Below, piece by piece: positions 1 to 7,891 of a stretch of DNA of 26,033 nt (position 1 is the stretch's first letter; each line of letters starts with the position of its first letter). Made by a program: the position numbers and the translations under genes. This DNA comes from JAIVGV01 sp031425275. GTDB lineage: Bacteria; Acidobacteriota; Blastocatellia; Pyrinomonadales; Pyrinomonadaceae. The DNA lies in assembly GCA_031425275.1 (NCBI GenBank), contig JANPJA010000085.1, positions 1 to 26,033 on the forward strand. The letters are read 5' to 3'. The notes beneath the pieces were generated by a model that saw only the letters and a program-made list of their open reading frames with translations, was not told the origin of the DNA and did not search any database.

Positions 1-60
1 ACCTAACATGGGGGCGGCCGCCCCCCCTCCTGTGGGGGGGGCCCCCCTTCCGCGTTCTTC
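1..60. other. Low-complexity G/C homopolymer end of the contig
   Basis: The first 60 bases are runs of G and C, including the palindrome GGGGGCGGCCGCCCCC and a G8 run. Nothing coding is credible here. The far end of the window has similar poly-G sequence sharing the core CCCCACAGG in reverse orientation. The simplest reading is a low-quality or repeat-limited assembly end. Confidence 0.5.
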
Positions 61-98
61 GTTCCGCATTCATCGTTTTTTCGTCGTTTGGCTTTGGC

Positions 99-136
99 GG
101 CGAAATCACGCATCATAGGCGTGATAATTTTTCGCC
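99..136 (+). terminator. Terminator-like hairpin before the first ABC gene
   Basis: ATCACGC (105-111) pairs with GCGTGAT (119-125) around a 7-nt loop, followed by AATTTTT. An outer GGCGAA/TTCGCC (99-104/131-136) can extend the stem. It could end transcription of a gene lying off the left edge. No ORF before it is supported. Confidence 0.4.
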
Positions 137-177
137 CGAACCAGAGTTGACCGCGCGCGCGCGCGCCGTTTTCCGTC

Positions 178-1920
178 ATGGACGATCTCAAGAAATTTGC
201 CCTCTATTTCCGGCCGTACAAGGCACACCTCGCCGCCGGGATACTCTCCATCCTCGCGTCGGTCGTCGTCGGGCTGTTAGTCCCGCTGCTCGTCGGGCGC
301 GCCATCGACGACTTGTCCCGCGGGGTCGATTGGGCGAAGCTGACGCGCTCCGCGCTGACCATCCTCGGCGTGAGCATCATCAGCGGCCTGTTCCTCTTCG
401 CGCAGCGGCGCATCCTCATTAACATGTCGCGCCACGTCGAGTACGATCTGCGCCGCGACTTCTACGCGCACCTCCAGCGGCTCCCGCTTTCGTTTTTCCA
501 GCAGAACCGCATCGGCGATCTGATGGCGCGGGCGACCAACGATCTGGCGGCCGTGCGGCAGCTCGCCGGGCCGATGATCATGTACACGATGCAGACGATC
601 TTCGTCGTCGTGTTCATCCTCCCGCTGATGCTGCGGATCAGCGTGCGGCTGACCCTGCTGCTCTTCGTGACGATGCCGCTCGTCTCCCTGACGGTTAAAT
701 ATTTCGGCCAGCAGGTGCACACGCGGTTCGAGAAGATACAGGACTTCTTCGCGCAGATTTCCGCGCGCGCGCAGGAGAACTTCACGGGCGTCCGCGTGGT
801 GCGCGCCTACGCGCAGGAGGATTCGGAGATCGCGGTCTTCAACCGCATGAACCGCGAGTACGCCGACCGCAACCTGAGCCTCGTCCGCGTCGAGGCGGTG
901 ATGCGCCCGCTGCTCCAATTCATCATCGGGCTAGGCTACGTGCTCATCCTCGGCTACGGCGGCCTGCTCGCCGTGCGGGGGCAGGTGACGGTCGGACAGT
1001 TCACGGAGTTTAATCTTTACCTCACCCGCCTCATCTGGCCGCTGATCGCGCTCGGCTACGTCGTCAACCTCTACCAGCGCGGCACGGCCAGCCTCAAACG
1101 CATGAACGCGGTCTTCTCCGTCCGGCCGGCCATCGCCGACGAGCCGGGCGTGCGCGAGCAACCGGCCATCCGGGGCCGCATCGAGTTCCGCGATCTGAAT
1201 TTCTCTTACAGCGAGCACCTGCCGGAAATCCTGCGCGGCATCGAGTTGACCATCGAGGCCGGGCAGACCGTCGCCTTCGTCGGGCGCACCGGCACGGGCA
1301 AATCGACGCTGATGAATCTGATCCCGCGCGTGCTCGACCCGCCGCGCGGGACGGTCTTCGTTGACGGCGTGGACGTGCTCGACTACCCGCTCGCGCAGTT
1401 GCGCTCGGCGGTCGGCTACGTGCCGCAGGAGACTTTCCTGTTCAGCGACGCGCTCGACGAGAACATCGCGTTCGGCGTCGAGAAATCCGCGCGCGCCGAG
1501 GTCGAGTGGGCGGCCGAGATCGCCGGGTTGGCCGACGACGTGCGCGGCTTCCCCGACGGGTTCGACACCATGGTCGGCGAGCGCGGCATCACGCTCTCCG
1601 GCGGGCAGAAGCAGCGCACGGCCATCGCCCGCGCCGTGATGCGACAGCCGCGCATCCTCATCCTCGACGACGCGCTGTCGAGCGTGGACACTTACACCGA
1701 GGAGAAAATCCTCGGCCGGCTGCGCGGCGTGATGCGCGAGCGCACCTCGCTCATCGTCTCGCACCGCATCTCGACGGTGCGCGACGCCGATCTGATTTGC
1801 GTGCTCGAAGAGGGCCGCGTCGTCGAGCGCGGCACGCACGACCAACTGCTCGCGCGCGGCGGCGAGTACGCCGCGCTTTACGAACGGCAACTGCTCGAAG
1901 AAGAATTGGCCGCGAGTTGA
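178..1920 (+). CDS. ABC exporter half-transporter, degenerate-ATPase-site subunit
   Basis: This 580-aa protein is a membrane domain fused to an ATP-binding domain, as in lipid/multidrug exporters. About six membrane helices fill residues 15-310. The ATPase domain follows: Walker A GRTGTGKS (369-376), Q-loop Gln417, signature LSGGQ (473-477), Walker B ending in Asp497-Asp498, switch His529. The residue after Walker B, normally the catalytic Glu, is Asp498, so its own ATP site should be weak. The partner encoded at 2588 has a normal Glu but an altered signature, so the two probably form a heterodimer like TM287/TM288 or BmrC/BmrD (known family behaviour; pairing is inferred). Start is the ATG at 178; no clear Shine-Dalgarno is visible. 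Substrate cannot be predicted. Confidence 0.93.
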   Translation: MDDLKKFALYFRPYKAHLAAGILSILASVVVGLLVPLLVGRAIDDLSRGVDWAKLTRSALTILGVSIISGLFLFAQRRILINMSRHVEYDLRRDFYAHLQRLPLSFFQQNRIGDLMARATNDLAAVRQLAGPMIMYTMQTIFVVVFILPLMLRISVRLTLLLFVTMPLVSLTVKYFGQQVHTRFEKIQDFFAQISARAQENFTGVRVVRAYAQEDSEIAVFNRMNREYADRNLSLVRVEAVMRPLLQFIIGLGYVLILGYGGLLAVRGQVTVGQFTEFNLYLTRLIWPLIALGYVVNLYQRGTASLKRMNAVFSVRPAIADEPGVREQPAIRGRIEFRDLNFSYSEHLPEILRGIELTIEAGQTVAFVGRTGTGKSTLMNLIPRVLDPPRGTVFVDGVDVLDYPLAQLRSAVGYVPQETFLFSDALDENIAFGVEKSARAEVEWAAEIAGLADDVRGFPDGFDTMVGERGITLSGGQKQRTAIARAVMRQPRILILDDALSSVDTYTEEKILGRLRGVMRERTSLIVSHRISTVRDADLICVLEEGRVVERGTHDQLLARGGEYAALYERQLLEEELAAS

Positions 1921-1924
1921 TCAT

Positions 1925-2063
1925 TGTAGGGGCAGGGCTTGTCCCTGCCCGTTCGGTCGCGTCGGCGCGGACGTGGCTCCACATCATTCGGCGTTGAACG
2001 TCGGACGAACTTGATTAGCGGCCTCGCGGTCGCTGGCGGGCAGGGACAAGCCCCGCCCCTACA
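1925..2063. repeat. REPIN-like inverted pair of hairpin repeats
   Basis: A 27-nt arm at 1925-1951 and its reverse complement at 2037-2063 differ at one base. Each arm is itself a hairpin (GGGCAGGG/CCCTGCCC around a short loop). The pair encloses 85 bp and starts five bases after the ABC gene stop. Two REP hairpins in inverted orientation are the layout of REPIN/BIME elements, which are non-autonomous intergenic repeats. Confidence 0.75.
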
Positions 2064-2085
2064 GTTTTACCCGTCGAGGTGTGAA

Positions 2086-2541
2086 ATGATGAACGGGGGA
2101 TCGGCAAAAACGTCGGGCGAGTCGCGCCACCGGGGCGTGCAAATCATCTGGGGCGCGCAAGTGATGGCGCTCGTCATGTTCTTCGCGCTGACGCGAATCG
2201 TGGCGAGCGAGTTCGACCCCGACGCGGACAACCGCGTCCTGCTGCTCGTGTTGGCGGTGACGAGTTTGATGGCCTTCGGTCTCTCCTTCGTGCTGAAGGC
2301 GAAATTGATCTCGCAGTCCACGGCGCAAAGCCGGCCCGACCTTGTTACGTCGGCCTACATCATCGCCTTCGCGCTCTGCGAGTCGGCCGCCCTCTTCGGC
2401 CTCGTCGCGCATTTCGTGACGGGCGCGCCCGAGTCGCTCTACTTCTTCGCCCCCGCCGCACTCGGCCTCGCCCTCCACTTCCCGCGCCGGATGCACTTCG
2501 AGGAGCCGACGCGGGGCACGACTTTCGGCGCGGGCGCGTAA
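2086..2541 (+). CDS. Small four-helix membrane protein of unknown function
   Basis: About 151 aa, not assigned to a named family. A polar N-terminus of about 18 residues is followed by four hydrophobic stretches near residues 20-38, 48-66, 83-107 and 110-128. The start is chosen at tandem ATG codons (2086/2089), placed behind GAGGTG at 2076-2081; an open frame extends further upstream but runs through the inverted repeat. The gene lies between two ABC half-transporters on the same strand, 46 bp before the second, so it may be co-transcribed with an exporter. The third hydrophobic stretch has an Arg-Pro-Asp turn then ALCESAALFGLV, which resembles the second helix and ion-binding Glu of ATP synthase c subunits; this is a resemblance only. 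Confidence 0.75.
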   Translation: MMNGGSAKTSGESRHRGVQIIWGAQVMALVMFFALTRIVASEFDPDADNRVLLLVLAVTSLMAFGLSFVLKAKLISQSTAQSRPDLVTSAYIIAFALCESAALFGLVAHFVTGAPESLYFFAPAALGLALHFPRRMHFEEPTRGTTFGAGA

Positions 2542-2587
2542 ATTTTGGGCGGGGCCGGACGCGGCCACGAACAGGCACGAACCAAGC

Positions 2588-4477
2588 ATGTCAACAGCGG
2601 TCAAACAGTTTCACGAAGAAGAAGCCCTCGGCAAGGCCTACGACGCGCAGCTCGCGCGCCGGCTGCTGCGCTACCTCCGGCCTTACGTCCGCCTGCTCGC
2701 GCCCGCGCTGCTTTTAACTCTGACCTTAAACGGCCTCAACGTCCTGCAACCGAAGTTTACGCAGTGGGCCATCGACTTGCGGATCATCCCGGCGCGGGAG
2801 GGCCGCCTGCCGTTCGACGACGCGCTGACCGGCCTCGTCTGGCTCGCGGTCGCGGCCCTCGGGGTGCGCCTCCTCGTCTTCCTCTTCGGCTACGTCCAAG
2901 CCGTGCTGCTCAACACCGTCGGCCAGCGCGTCATGTACGACTTGCGCAGCGAGTTGTACCAGAAATTGCAGCGGCAGGAAGTGGCTTACTTCGACCGCAA
3001 CCCGGTCGGCCGCATCATGACGCGCCTGACTTCCGACGTTGACGCCCTGAACGAACTATTCACCTCCGGCGTCACGGAAGTTCTCGGCGACATCGTCATC
3101 ATCCTCGCCATCATCGGGATGATGCTCTGGATGGACTGGCGGCTGACGCTCGTCACGCTCGTCACCGTCCCGCTGCTGTTCGCCGCGACGACGTGGTTCC
3201 GCAAGCACGCGCGGCGCGGCTACGACGCCGTGCGCACCCGGCTGGCGCGCATCAACTCGTTCTTGCAGGAACACTTGTCGGGCGCGCAGACCGTGCAGAT
3301 TTTCAACCGCGAGGAGAAGTCGCGCGCGCAGTTCCACGACCTCAACGACTCTTACCGCAACGCCAACGTCGAGACCATCTTCTACTACTCGGTGTTCTTC
3401 CCGCTCGTCGATCTGATCGGGGCCATCGGCATCGCGCTCGTCATCTGGTACGGCGGCTACCGCGTCATGTCCGCGGGCGGGGCCGCGCTCACGCTCGGCG
3501 CGCTCGTCGCCTTCATCCAGTACTCGCAGGCCCTCTTCCAGCCGATCCGCGACATCTCGGACAAGTACAACGTCCTGCAAGCCGCGATGGTCGCCTCGCA
3601 CCGCATCTTCCGCACGCTCGATCAGCCCGTGGCCGTCTTGTCGCCCGCCGAGCCGAAGCGCGCGGGGCGTGCGCGCGGGCGCATCGAGTTCGAGAACGTC
3701 TGGTTCGCCTACAAGGACGAGGACTGGGTGCTCAAGGACGTGTCCTTCGCGGTCGAGCCGGGGCAGTCGGTCGCGCTCGTCGGCCACACGGGGTCGGGGA
3801 AGACGACGATCACGAATCTGCTCATGCGCTTCTACGACGTGCAGCGCGGGCGCGTGTTGCTCGACGGCGTGGACGTGCGCGAGTGGGACATGCGCGCGCT
3901 GCGGGAAAACTTCGCCGTCGTCTTGCAGGACGTGTTTCTGTTTAGCGGGACGATCGAGGGCAACATCCGGCTCGGGCGCGAGGAGATCACGGAGGAGCGC
4001 GTGCTGTGGGCCGCGCGCGAGGTGCGGGCCGACCGTTTCGTCAATTTGCTGCCGGAGAAGTTCAAGGCGGAAGTGCGCGAGCGCGGGGCGGGCCTCTCGG
4101 TCGGGCAGAAGCAGCTCGTCAGCTTCGCGCGCGCGCTGGCCTTCGACCCCGCACTCCTGATCCTCGACGAGGCGACCAGCTCCATCGACACCGAGACCGA
4201 ACAGCTCATCCAGCAGGCCATCGAGCGCGTCATGCTCGACCGCACTTCCATCGTCGTCGCGCACCGGCTCTCGACCATCCAGCGCGCCGACCGCATCGTC
4301 GTCCTCCACCACGGCGAGATACGCGAGCAGGGCACGCATCAGGAACTCCTCGCGATGCGCAGCCTCTACTGGCGTCTCTACAAACTCCAATACGCCGACG
4401 GCTCGCGCGACGGCGGCGGCGACGACGAGCGCACCACCGGCGGCCTGACGGGCGGACAGTTACACTTCGGAGACTAA
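2588..4477 (+). CDS. ABC exporter half-transporter, catalytic subunit
   Basis: This 629-aa membrane-plus-ATPase fusion pairs with the ABC gene at 178. The membrane domain covers about residues 25-335. ATPase motifs: Walker A GHTGSGKT (399-406), Q-loop Gln447, signature LSVGQ (503-507), Walker B LLILDE with catalytic Glu528, switch His559. The catalytic Glu is present but the signature has Val for Gly. In heterodimeric exporters the degenerate site is built from one subunit's altered Walker B and the other's altered signature, which is exactly what these two proteins supply. The C-terminus has an extra acidic/Gly-rich tail of about 30 residues. No strong Shine-Dalgarno is seen before the ATG. 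A strong terminator follows at 4546. Confidence 0.93.
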   Translation: MSTAVKQFHEEEALGKAYDAQLARRLLRYLRPYVRLLAPALLLTLTLNGLNVLQPKFTQWAIDLRIIPAREGRLPFDDALTGLVWLAVAALGVRLLVFLFGYVQAVLLNTVGQRVMYDLRSELYQKLQRQEVAYFDRNPVGRIMTRLTSDVDALNELFTSGVTEVLGDIVIILAIIGMMLWMDWRLTLVTLVTVPLLFAATTWFRKHARRGYDAVRTRLARINSFLQEHLSGAQTVQIFNREEKSRAQFHDLNDSYRNANVETIFYYSVFFPLVDLIGAIGIALVIWYGGYRVMSAGGAALTLGALVAFIQYSQALFQPIRDISDKYNVLQAAMVASHRIFRTLDQPVAVLSPAEPKRAGRARGRIEFENVWFAYKDEDWVLKDVSFAVEPGQSVALVGHTGSGKTTITNLLMRFYDVQRGRVLLDGVDVREWDMRALRENFAVVLQDVFLFSGTIEGNIRLGREEITEERVLWAAREVRADRFVNLLPEKFKAEVRERGAGLSVGQKQLVSFARALAFDPALLILDEATSSIDTETEQLIQQAIERVMLDRTSIVVAHRLSTIQRADRIVVLHHGEIREQGTHQELLAMRSLYWRLYKLQYADGSRDGGGDDERTTGGLTGGQLHFGD

Positions 4478-4545
4478 TGGAAAAAGCAGCCCGAAGGTTT
4501 TCAGCGGCTGAATTCAAACAGTAATTTCGCACCGCAGCGCGAGCG

Positions 4546-4592
4546 AAAGCAGAAGGCGGCCGAGAACTACGTCACGGCCGCCTTCTGCTTTT
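4546..4592 (+). terminator. Intrinsic terminator after the ABC exporter genes
   Basis: A perfect 16-bp stem (AAAGCAGAAGGCGGCC at 4546-4561 with its complement at 4576-4591) has a 14-nt loop and ends in TTTT. It sits about 70 bp after the second ABC gene and faces the convergent gene that ends at 4811; its A/T-rich base could serve both directions. Confidence 0.8.
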
Positions 4593-4810
4593 CACCAACT
4601 GTCTACTGCCTACACTTCCAACCCCAACCGGCGAACGCCACACATGCAAACGCCGACACGGCCACGGCCCTGATGCTGCGGGAGTGATTATTAGGACTCA
4701 AGCGTTGATACTCCGTTGCACGCGGGGATGAACGCGGAAGCATGAGCGACGAAAGCCCGGCCACTCGATGCGAGTGAGCCGCCCTTCGTCATTCATCGTT
4801 TCGACTTTTT
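4593..4810. other. Intergenic stretch with a second hairpin
   Basis: No ORF is credible here. The only structure seen is at 4748-4790: CGGC-CACTCG, loop ATG, CGAGTG-A-GCCG, enclosed by GACGAA/TTCGTC. A T5 run follows at 4805-4810. It may be a backup + strand terminator or a small structured RNA; nothing decides between these. Confidence 0.4.
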
Positions 4811-6214
4811 CTATTGCCCGACGGCGGCGGCCGACCTAACCCCGACGGCCGGGTCTTTGTCGGCGCGCGCCTTAATGGGCGTGAAGCTGTTGAACGCGCC
4901 GAGAATCTGGAGATACATCTGCGTCTCGCGCGGGATGAGCGTGCGCCACGAAGAGCCGCCGCGCCGGATGTAACTGCCGAGGCGCGCGGGGTTCGAGTTG
5001 TAGCCGGCGGCGATCAGTTCGTCGCGCCGCGCCACGCCGGTCGCGTACGCGCCGGCCACGTCCTCGTTCTGGTTGAGATCGCTCCAAGTGTCGCGGATGT
5101 AGAGCAGCATCGCTTCGAGGGCGTTGCCGTGGTTGCGCATCCCGACGACGAAGTCGGGGTTGAGGCCGACCGTCGGGTAGCGGCGGCGCAGGAAGCCGTA
5201 GGTCGGCGCGATCATCTGCACCATGCCGCCCGCGCCCGCCGTGCTGACGCTGTAGCGGTACGTGTCCAGCTCGTTCAGCGCGTAGAGAGCGTACACCTCT
5301 TCCAACAAGACCTTGCGCGACTCGCGCCGGAAGCGTTCGTGATCGATGTGCTCGACGATGCAGAGCCGCTCGGCCATGTCGAGCACCTCGGGCGTCATGT
5401 TGAAGCCCTTATCCTTGAGCCGCTTCGCCGCGAGATCGACCATCGTGCGCACGTACGCCTGCCCCTGCCTGACCAGCTCCGGCGTGACGAGCGCGGGGTG
5501 CGCCGAAGAGTAGTAGGCCGTCTCGCGGTAGCGGCCGAACTTTTCAATCGGGTACTCGACGAGCAGCGGCGTCAACTGCCGGCCCGCCAGATCGGAGACG
5601 ACGACCGCCGTGTTGACGTAGTTAGTCCGCGCGACCCGCAGGCGCAGCGGCACGCCGTGCGAAGAGGCGAGCGTCATCTCGGAGTTGAGGCGCAGGAAAC
5701 TCTCCTTCGGGAGCGTGAGCAGGTGGAGGCGCGAGTCGTCCGGGTCGATCACGGCGACCGTGACGAACGCGAGCGAAGGCATCGCGGTCGGGCTGACGCG
5801 CGTGCGCATGAGCCGCAGCGCCTCCTCGCGATGCGCGCGAACCTTGTTGGGCGAGATGGGGCGCGCGGGTTGGAGCGGGACGGCGGGCGGGAGCGCGGGG
5901 ACGACGACGGGCGCGGGCGTCGGCGACTGCGCCGGGGCGGGGTTGGCGGCCGGCATCTGCTGCGTCGTGTCGGCGGGCGTCGTTTGCGCCTGACCCGGCT
6001 GAGGCGCGTCCGTCGCCGAAGGCGGCTGCGACGCGGCAGGCCGGGCGGTCGCCGCGGCGGGGCCGGGCCGGGCCTGAGTCGTCGGCTGGGCGACCGGCGC
6101 GGGCGTCGGGACGGTGCGCGGGCGCGAGTCGGACGGGCGCGCGGGGTCTCGCGACTCCTGCGCGAGTGCGGGCGCGGCAGACAGCAACAGCAACAGGACG
6201 GCGCAGACTTTCAT
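4811..6214 (-). CDS. Secreted lytic-transglycosylase-like protein (divergent SLT domain)
   Basis: This 467-aa protein has a signal peptide (residues 1-19, ending ALA before QE), a Pro/Ala/Gln/Thr-rich linker (about 20-120), a middle domain (about 120-260) and a C-terminal domain like soluble lytic transglycosylases. In that domain Glu315 is followed at the usual spacing by SVSTAGAGGMVQM (322-334), matching the family pattern E-(9)-S-x-x-G-A-x-G-x-x-Q; then AGYNSNPARL (403-412) in place of AAYNAGPGRV, and PRETQMY (428-434) in place of P-x-E-T-x-x-Y. These enzymes cleave peptidoglycan glycan strands in the periplasm. The family assignment is by my own alignment; the Ser usually next to the catalytic Glu is Leu here, so activity is likely but not certain. 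The middle domain is unrecognised. Confidence 0.7.
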   Translation of the reverse strand: MKVCAVLLLLLSAAPALAQESRDPARPSDSRPRTVPTPAPVAQPTTQARPGPAAATARPAASQPPSATDAPQPGQAQTTPADTTQQMPAANPAPAQSPTPAPVVVPALPPAVPLQPARPISPNKVRAHREEALRLMRTRVSPTAMPSLAFVTVAVIDPDDSRLHLLTLPKESFLRLNSEMTLASSHGVPLRLRVARTNYVNTAVVVSDLAGRQLTPLLVEYPIEKFGRYRETAYYSSAHPALVTPELVRQGQAYVRTMVDLAAKRLKDKGFNMTPEVLDMAERLCIVEHIDHERFRRESRKVLLEEVYALYALNELDTYRYSVSTAGAGGMVQMIAPTYGFLRRRYPTVGLNPDFVVGMRNHGNALEAMLLYIRDTWSDLNQNEDVAGAYATGVARRDELIAAGYNSNPARLGSYIRRGGSSWRTLIPRETQMYLQILGAFNSFTPIKARADKDPAVGVRSAAAVGQ

Positions 6215-6266
6215 CTTTCCAGTTTACCCTTCTTATCGGCGGACTGTCGGCGGGGAGGCCACTTTA

Positions 6267-6296
6267 AGATTCGCCCGCGCGGCCGGCGGTTGTCAA
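6267..6296 (-). promoter_or_regulatory. Possible promoter of the transglycosylase-like gene
   Basis: On the minus strand a perfect -35 TTGACA (6291-6296) is followed after 18 bp by a poor -10 GAATCT (6267-6272). The -35 is consensus but the -10 is weak, so this is tentative. Confidence 0.3.
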
Positions 6297-6305
6297 CGGA
6301 AGTGT

Positions 6306-6455
6306 GTCAGTGGTCGGTAGTCGGTAGTCAGTGGTCAGTGGTCAGTGGTCAGTGGTCTGTGGCTGGGCGGCCCTCACGTTACGGCGCGGCTTATCAGATC
6401 ATGCAGCACGAACAACTGACAACGGACTACTGACTACCGACAACTGACCACTGAC
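6306..6455. repeat. Inverted heptad repeat, unit GTCAGTG
   Basis: Eight 7-bp units run from 6306 to 6361 (GTCAGTG, GTCGGTA variants). Six units of the complementary sequence (AACTGAC, CACTGAC, TACCGAC) run from 6414 to 6455, separated by about 52 bp. The right arm ends six bases before the stop codon of the minus-strand gene at 6461. Confidence 0.9.
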
Positions 6456-6460
6456 CACTC

Positions 6461-7891
6461 CTAAAACTCCATCAGGCTCCCGGCGACGGCGCTGGCGGCC
6501 GAGGCGGCCACGTCGCGCAGCGCACCGTTGCCGCGCATCATGCGGAAGCGCGCGGCCATCATGAAGCCGACGTTCATGCCGAGCGTCGTGTCCAACTCCC
6601 ACAACGCTTCGGAGAGGGCGCGGTTGCTGGCCCGGTCGAGGGCCGGTTGCAGTTCGGCGGCGAGCGCGTCCATCCCCTCCGCGAAGATCAACTCCTGCTC
6701 GCGCCCGGCCTGTTGCGCGCGGCGGCGTCCCCCCTCGCGCAAACGCTGGCGCGCGTCTTCGTGAATCTTACCCGTCGCGACGACGACGAGGTGCGTGCCC
6801 TCCGCCCCCGCGTGCTCTTCGAGCGCGCGGCGTGCGTGCGCCGCAGTCCAGTCGCCGTCGCGCGCGAGCAACAAGAACGGCTCGCCGCAGACGTTCGCCA
6901 TCAACTGCACCTCGCCGTCCGCGCCGGCGGCCGGTCGCGCCGCGATCCATTCTTCCGGGATGCCTTGTTTCGAGAGGACGGAGCGCAGGTGCGTCGTCAG
7001 CCACGCGGAGTCTTGCAGCAGGGTCGCGACGAGCGAAGTCGGGACGATGATCTCTTCCGCCTTCTCGTCGGCGATGGACGCCCCGCACTCGCTGCAAATC
7101 GCGTTCGAGAGGACGCTCAGGGCGTCGGGCGACGGCAGGCGGAACAGGGAGCGGCCGTCCTTGCGGCAGCTCACGAGAATCTCGCGGCGGATGAGCCCGG
7201 CCTCCGCGAACTTGCCGAGCAGCGGTTCGGGGAACGCCTCGCGTTCGTCGCCGGAGAGGTAGGTGTGGCCGTGTCCCTCGCGCCCGGCCTCGTTCAATTT
7301 ACGCAGCGCGCGGCGGGCCTCCGTGTCTTCGAGCATCCCGGAGTTGCGCAGCCAGCCCTCGACCATCTCGCCGCGCGTGGCAAAGAGCGGCCCGTCCTGT
7401 TGCGTCGCCGCGAAACGACTGTAGCTCTCAGGCACGCCCGCCGCCTCAACCTCCCACGCATACGGCGAATGCGCGCCCCCCCCGTTCGTCCCCGCGCCCA
7501 CCGCGCCGCCGCGCGACTCGGCCAGCGAGTCGCTGACGTTGCGGCAGAAGGCTTCGAGTTTGTCGCGCGGGTCGGCCGCCTCTGGCTCGTGGATGATGCC
7601 GGCGCGCAAGCCGCCCGCGCCGTCCGAGAAGATGAGGAAGTGTGCGTAGTCGTCGAAGCAGAACAGGTCGCCACGCACGTACGGGGCGTCGCCCTCGATC
7701 TCGGTGCGCGCGGCCACCGCGCTCTCCATGTCGTGCGCGCGCTCAGAACCGTTGAGCGCCAACTCGAACAAATGCAGACGGGCCGAGCGGACGAGCGGCA
7801 CCAGCCCACGCTCCTGCAATTTCTCGAGGAGCAGCCGGCGCGTCGCACCGTCCACCCCTTCTCTCAAAGTCCTGCTTTCGACGAATAACAT
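6461..7891 (-). CDS. Uncharacterised 476-aa protein with Cys-x-x-Cys and possible degenerate nuclease fold
   Basis: I do not recognise this gene by name. It has no signal peptide or membrane helix, so it is likely cytoplasmic. Residues 1-130 look like an alpha/beta domain; 165-260 are helical and could include a winged helix. A CSEC pair (266-269) with an earlier Cys242 may be a partial zinc site. Residues 326-385 read like a restriction-nuclease core (acidic residue, two strands, then LVVVATGKIHEDARQRL), but the usual E-x-K is replaced by ARDGD, so catalysis would be lost. This is inference from pattern only. The C-terminus (430-476) is Ala/Met-rich and amphipathic. The ATG start has only a weak upstream purine run. 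Confidence 0.7.
   Translation of the reverse strand: MLFVESRTLREGVDGATRRLLLEKLQERGLVPLVRSARLHLFELALNGSERAHDMESAVAARTEIEGDAPYVRGDLFCFDDYAHFLIFSDGAGGLRAGIIHEPEAADPRDKLEAFCRNVSDSLAESRGGAVGAGTNGGGAHSPYAWEVEAAGVPESYSRFAATQQDGPLFATRGEMVEGWLRNSGMLEDTEARRALRKLNEAGREGHGHTYLSGDEREAFPEPLLGKFAEAGLIRREILVSCRKDGRSLFRLPSPDALSVLSNAICSECGASIADEKAEEIIVPTSLVATLLQDSAWLTTHLRSVLSKQGIPEEWIAARPAAGADGEVQLMANVCGEPFLLLARDGDWTAAHARRALEEHAGAEGTHLVVVATGKIHEDARQRLREGGRRRAQQAGREQELIFAEGMDALAAELQPALDRASNRALSEALWELDTTLGMNVGFMMAARFRMMRGNGALRDVAASAASAVAGSLMEF

Noticed and set aside
3056..4390. Long open frame antisense to the second ABC gene
   Set aside because: In GC-rich DNA the opposite strand of a real gene is often open. 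The translation is Asp/Glu/Arg-rich with no motif, whereas the + strand has all ABC motifs.
4748..4790. tRNA-like fold
   Set aside because: Only one stem-loop with an outer helix; no T-loop, anticodon arm or CCA-end match.
4814..6433. 539-codon open frame antisense to the transglycosylase-like gene
   Set aside because: Arg/Gly-rich with no domain, and it ends within the heptad repeat. The minus strand has a signal peptide and family motifs.
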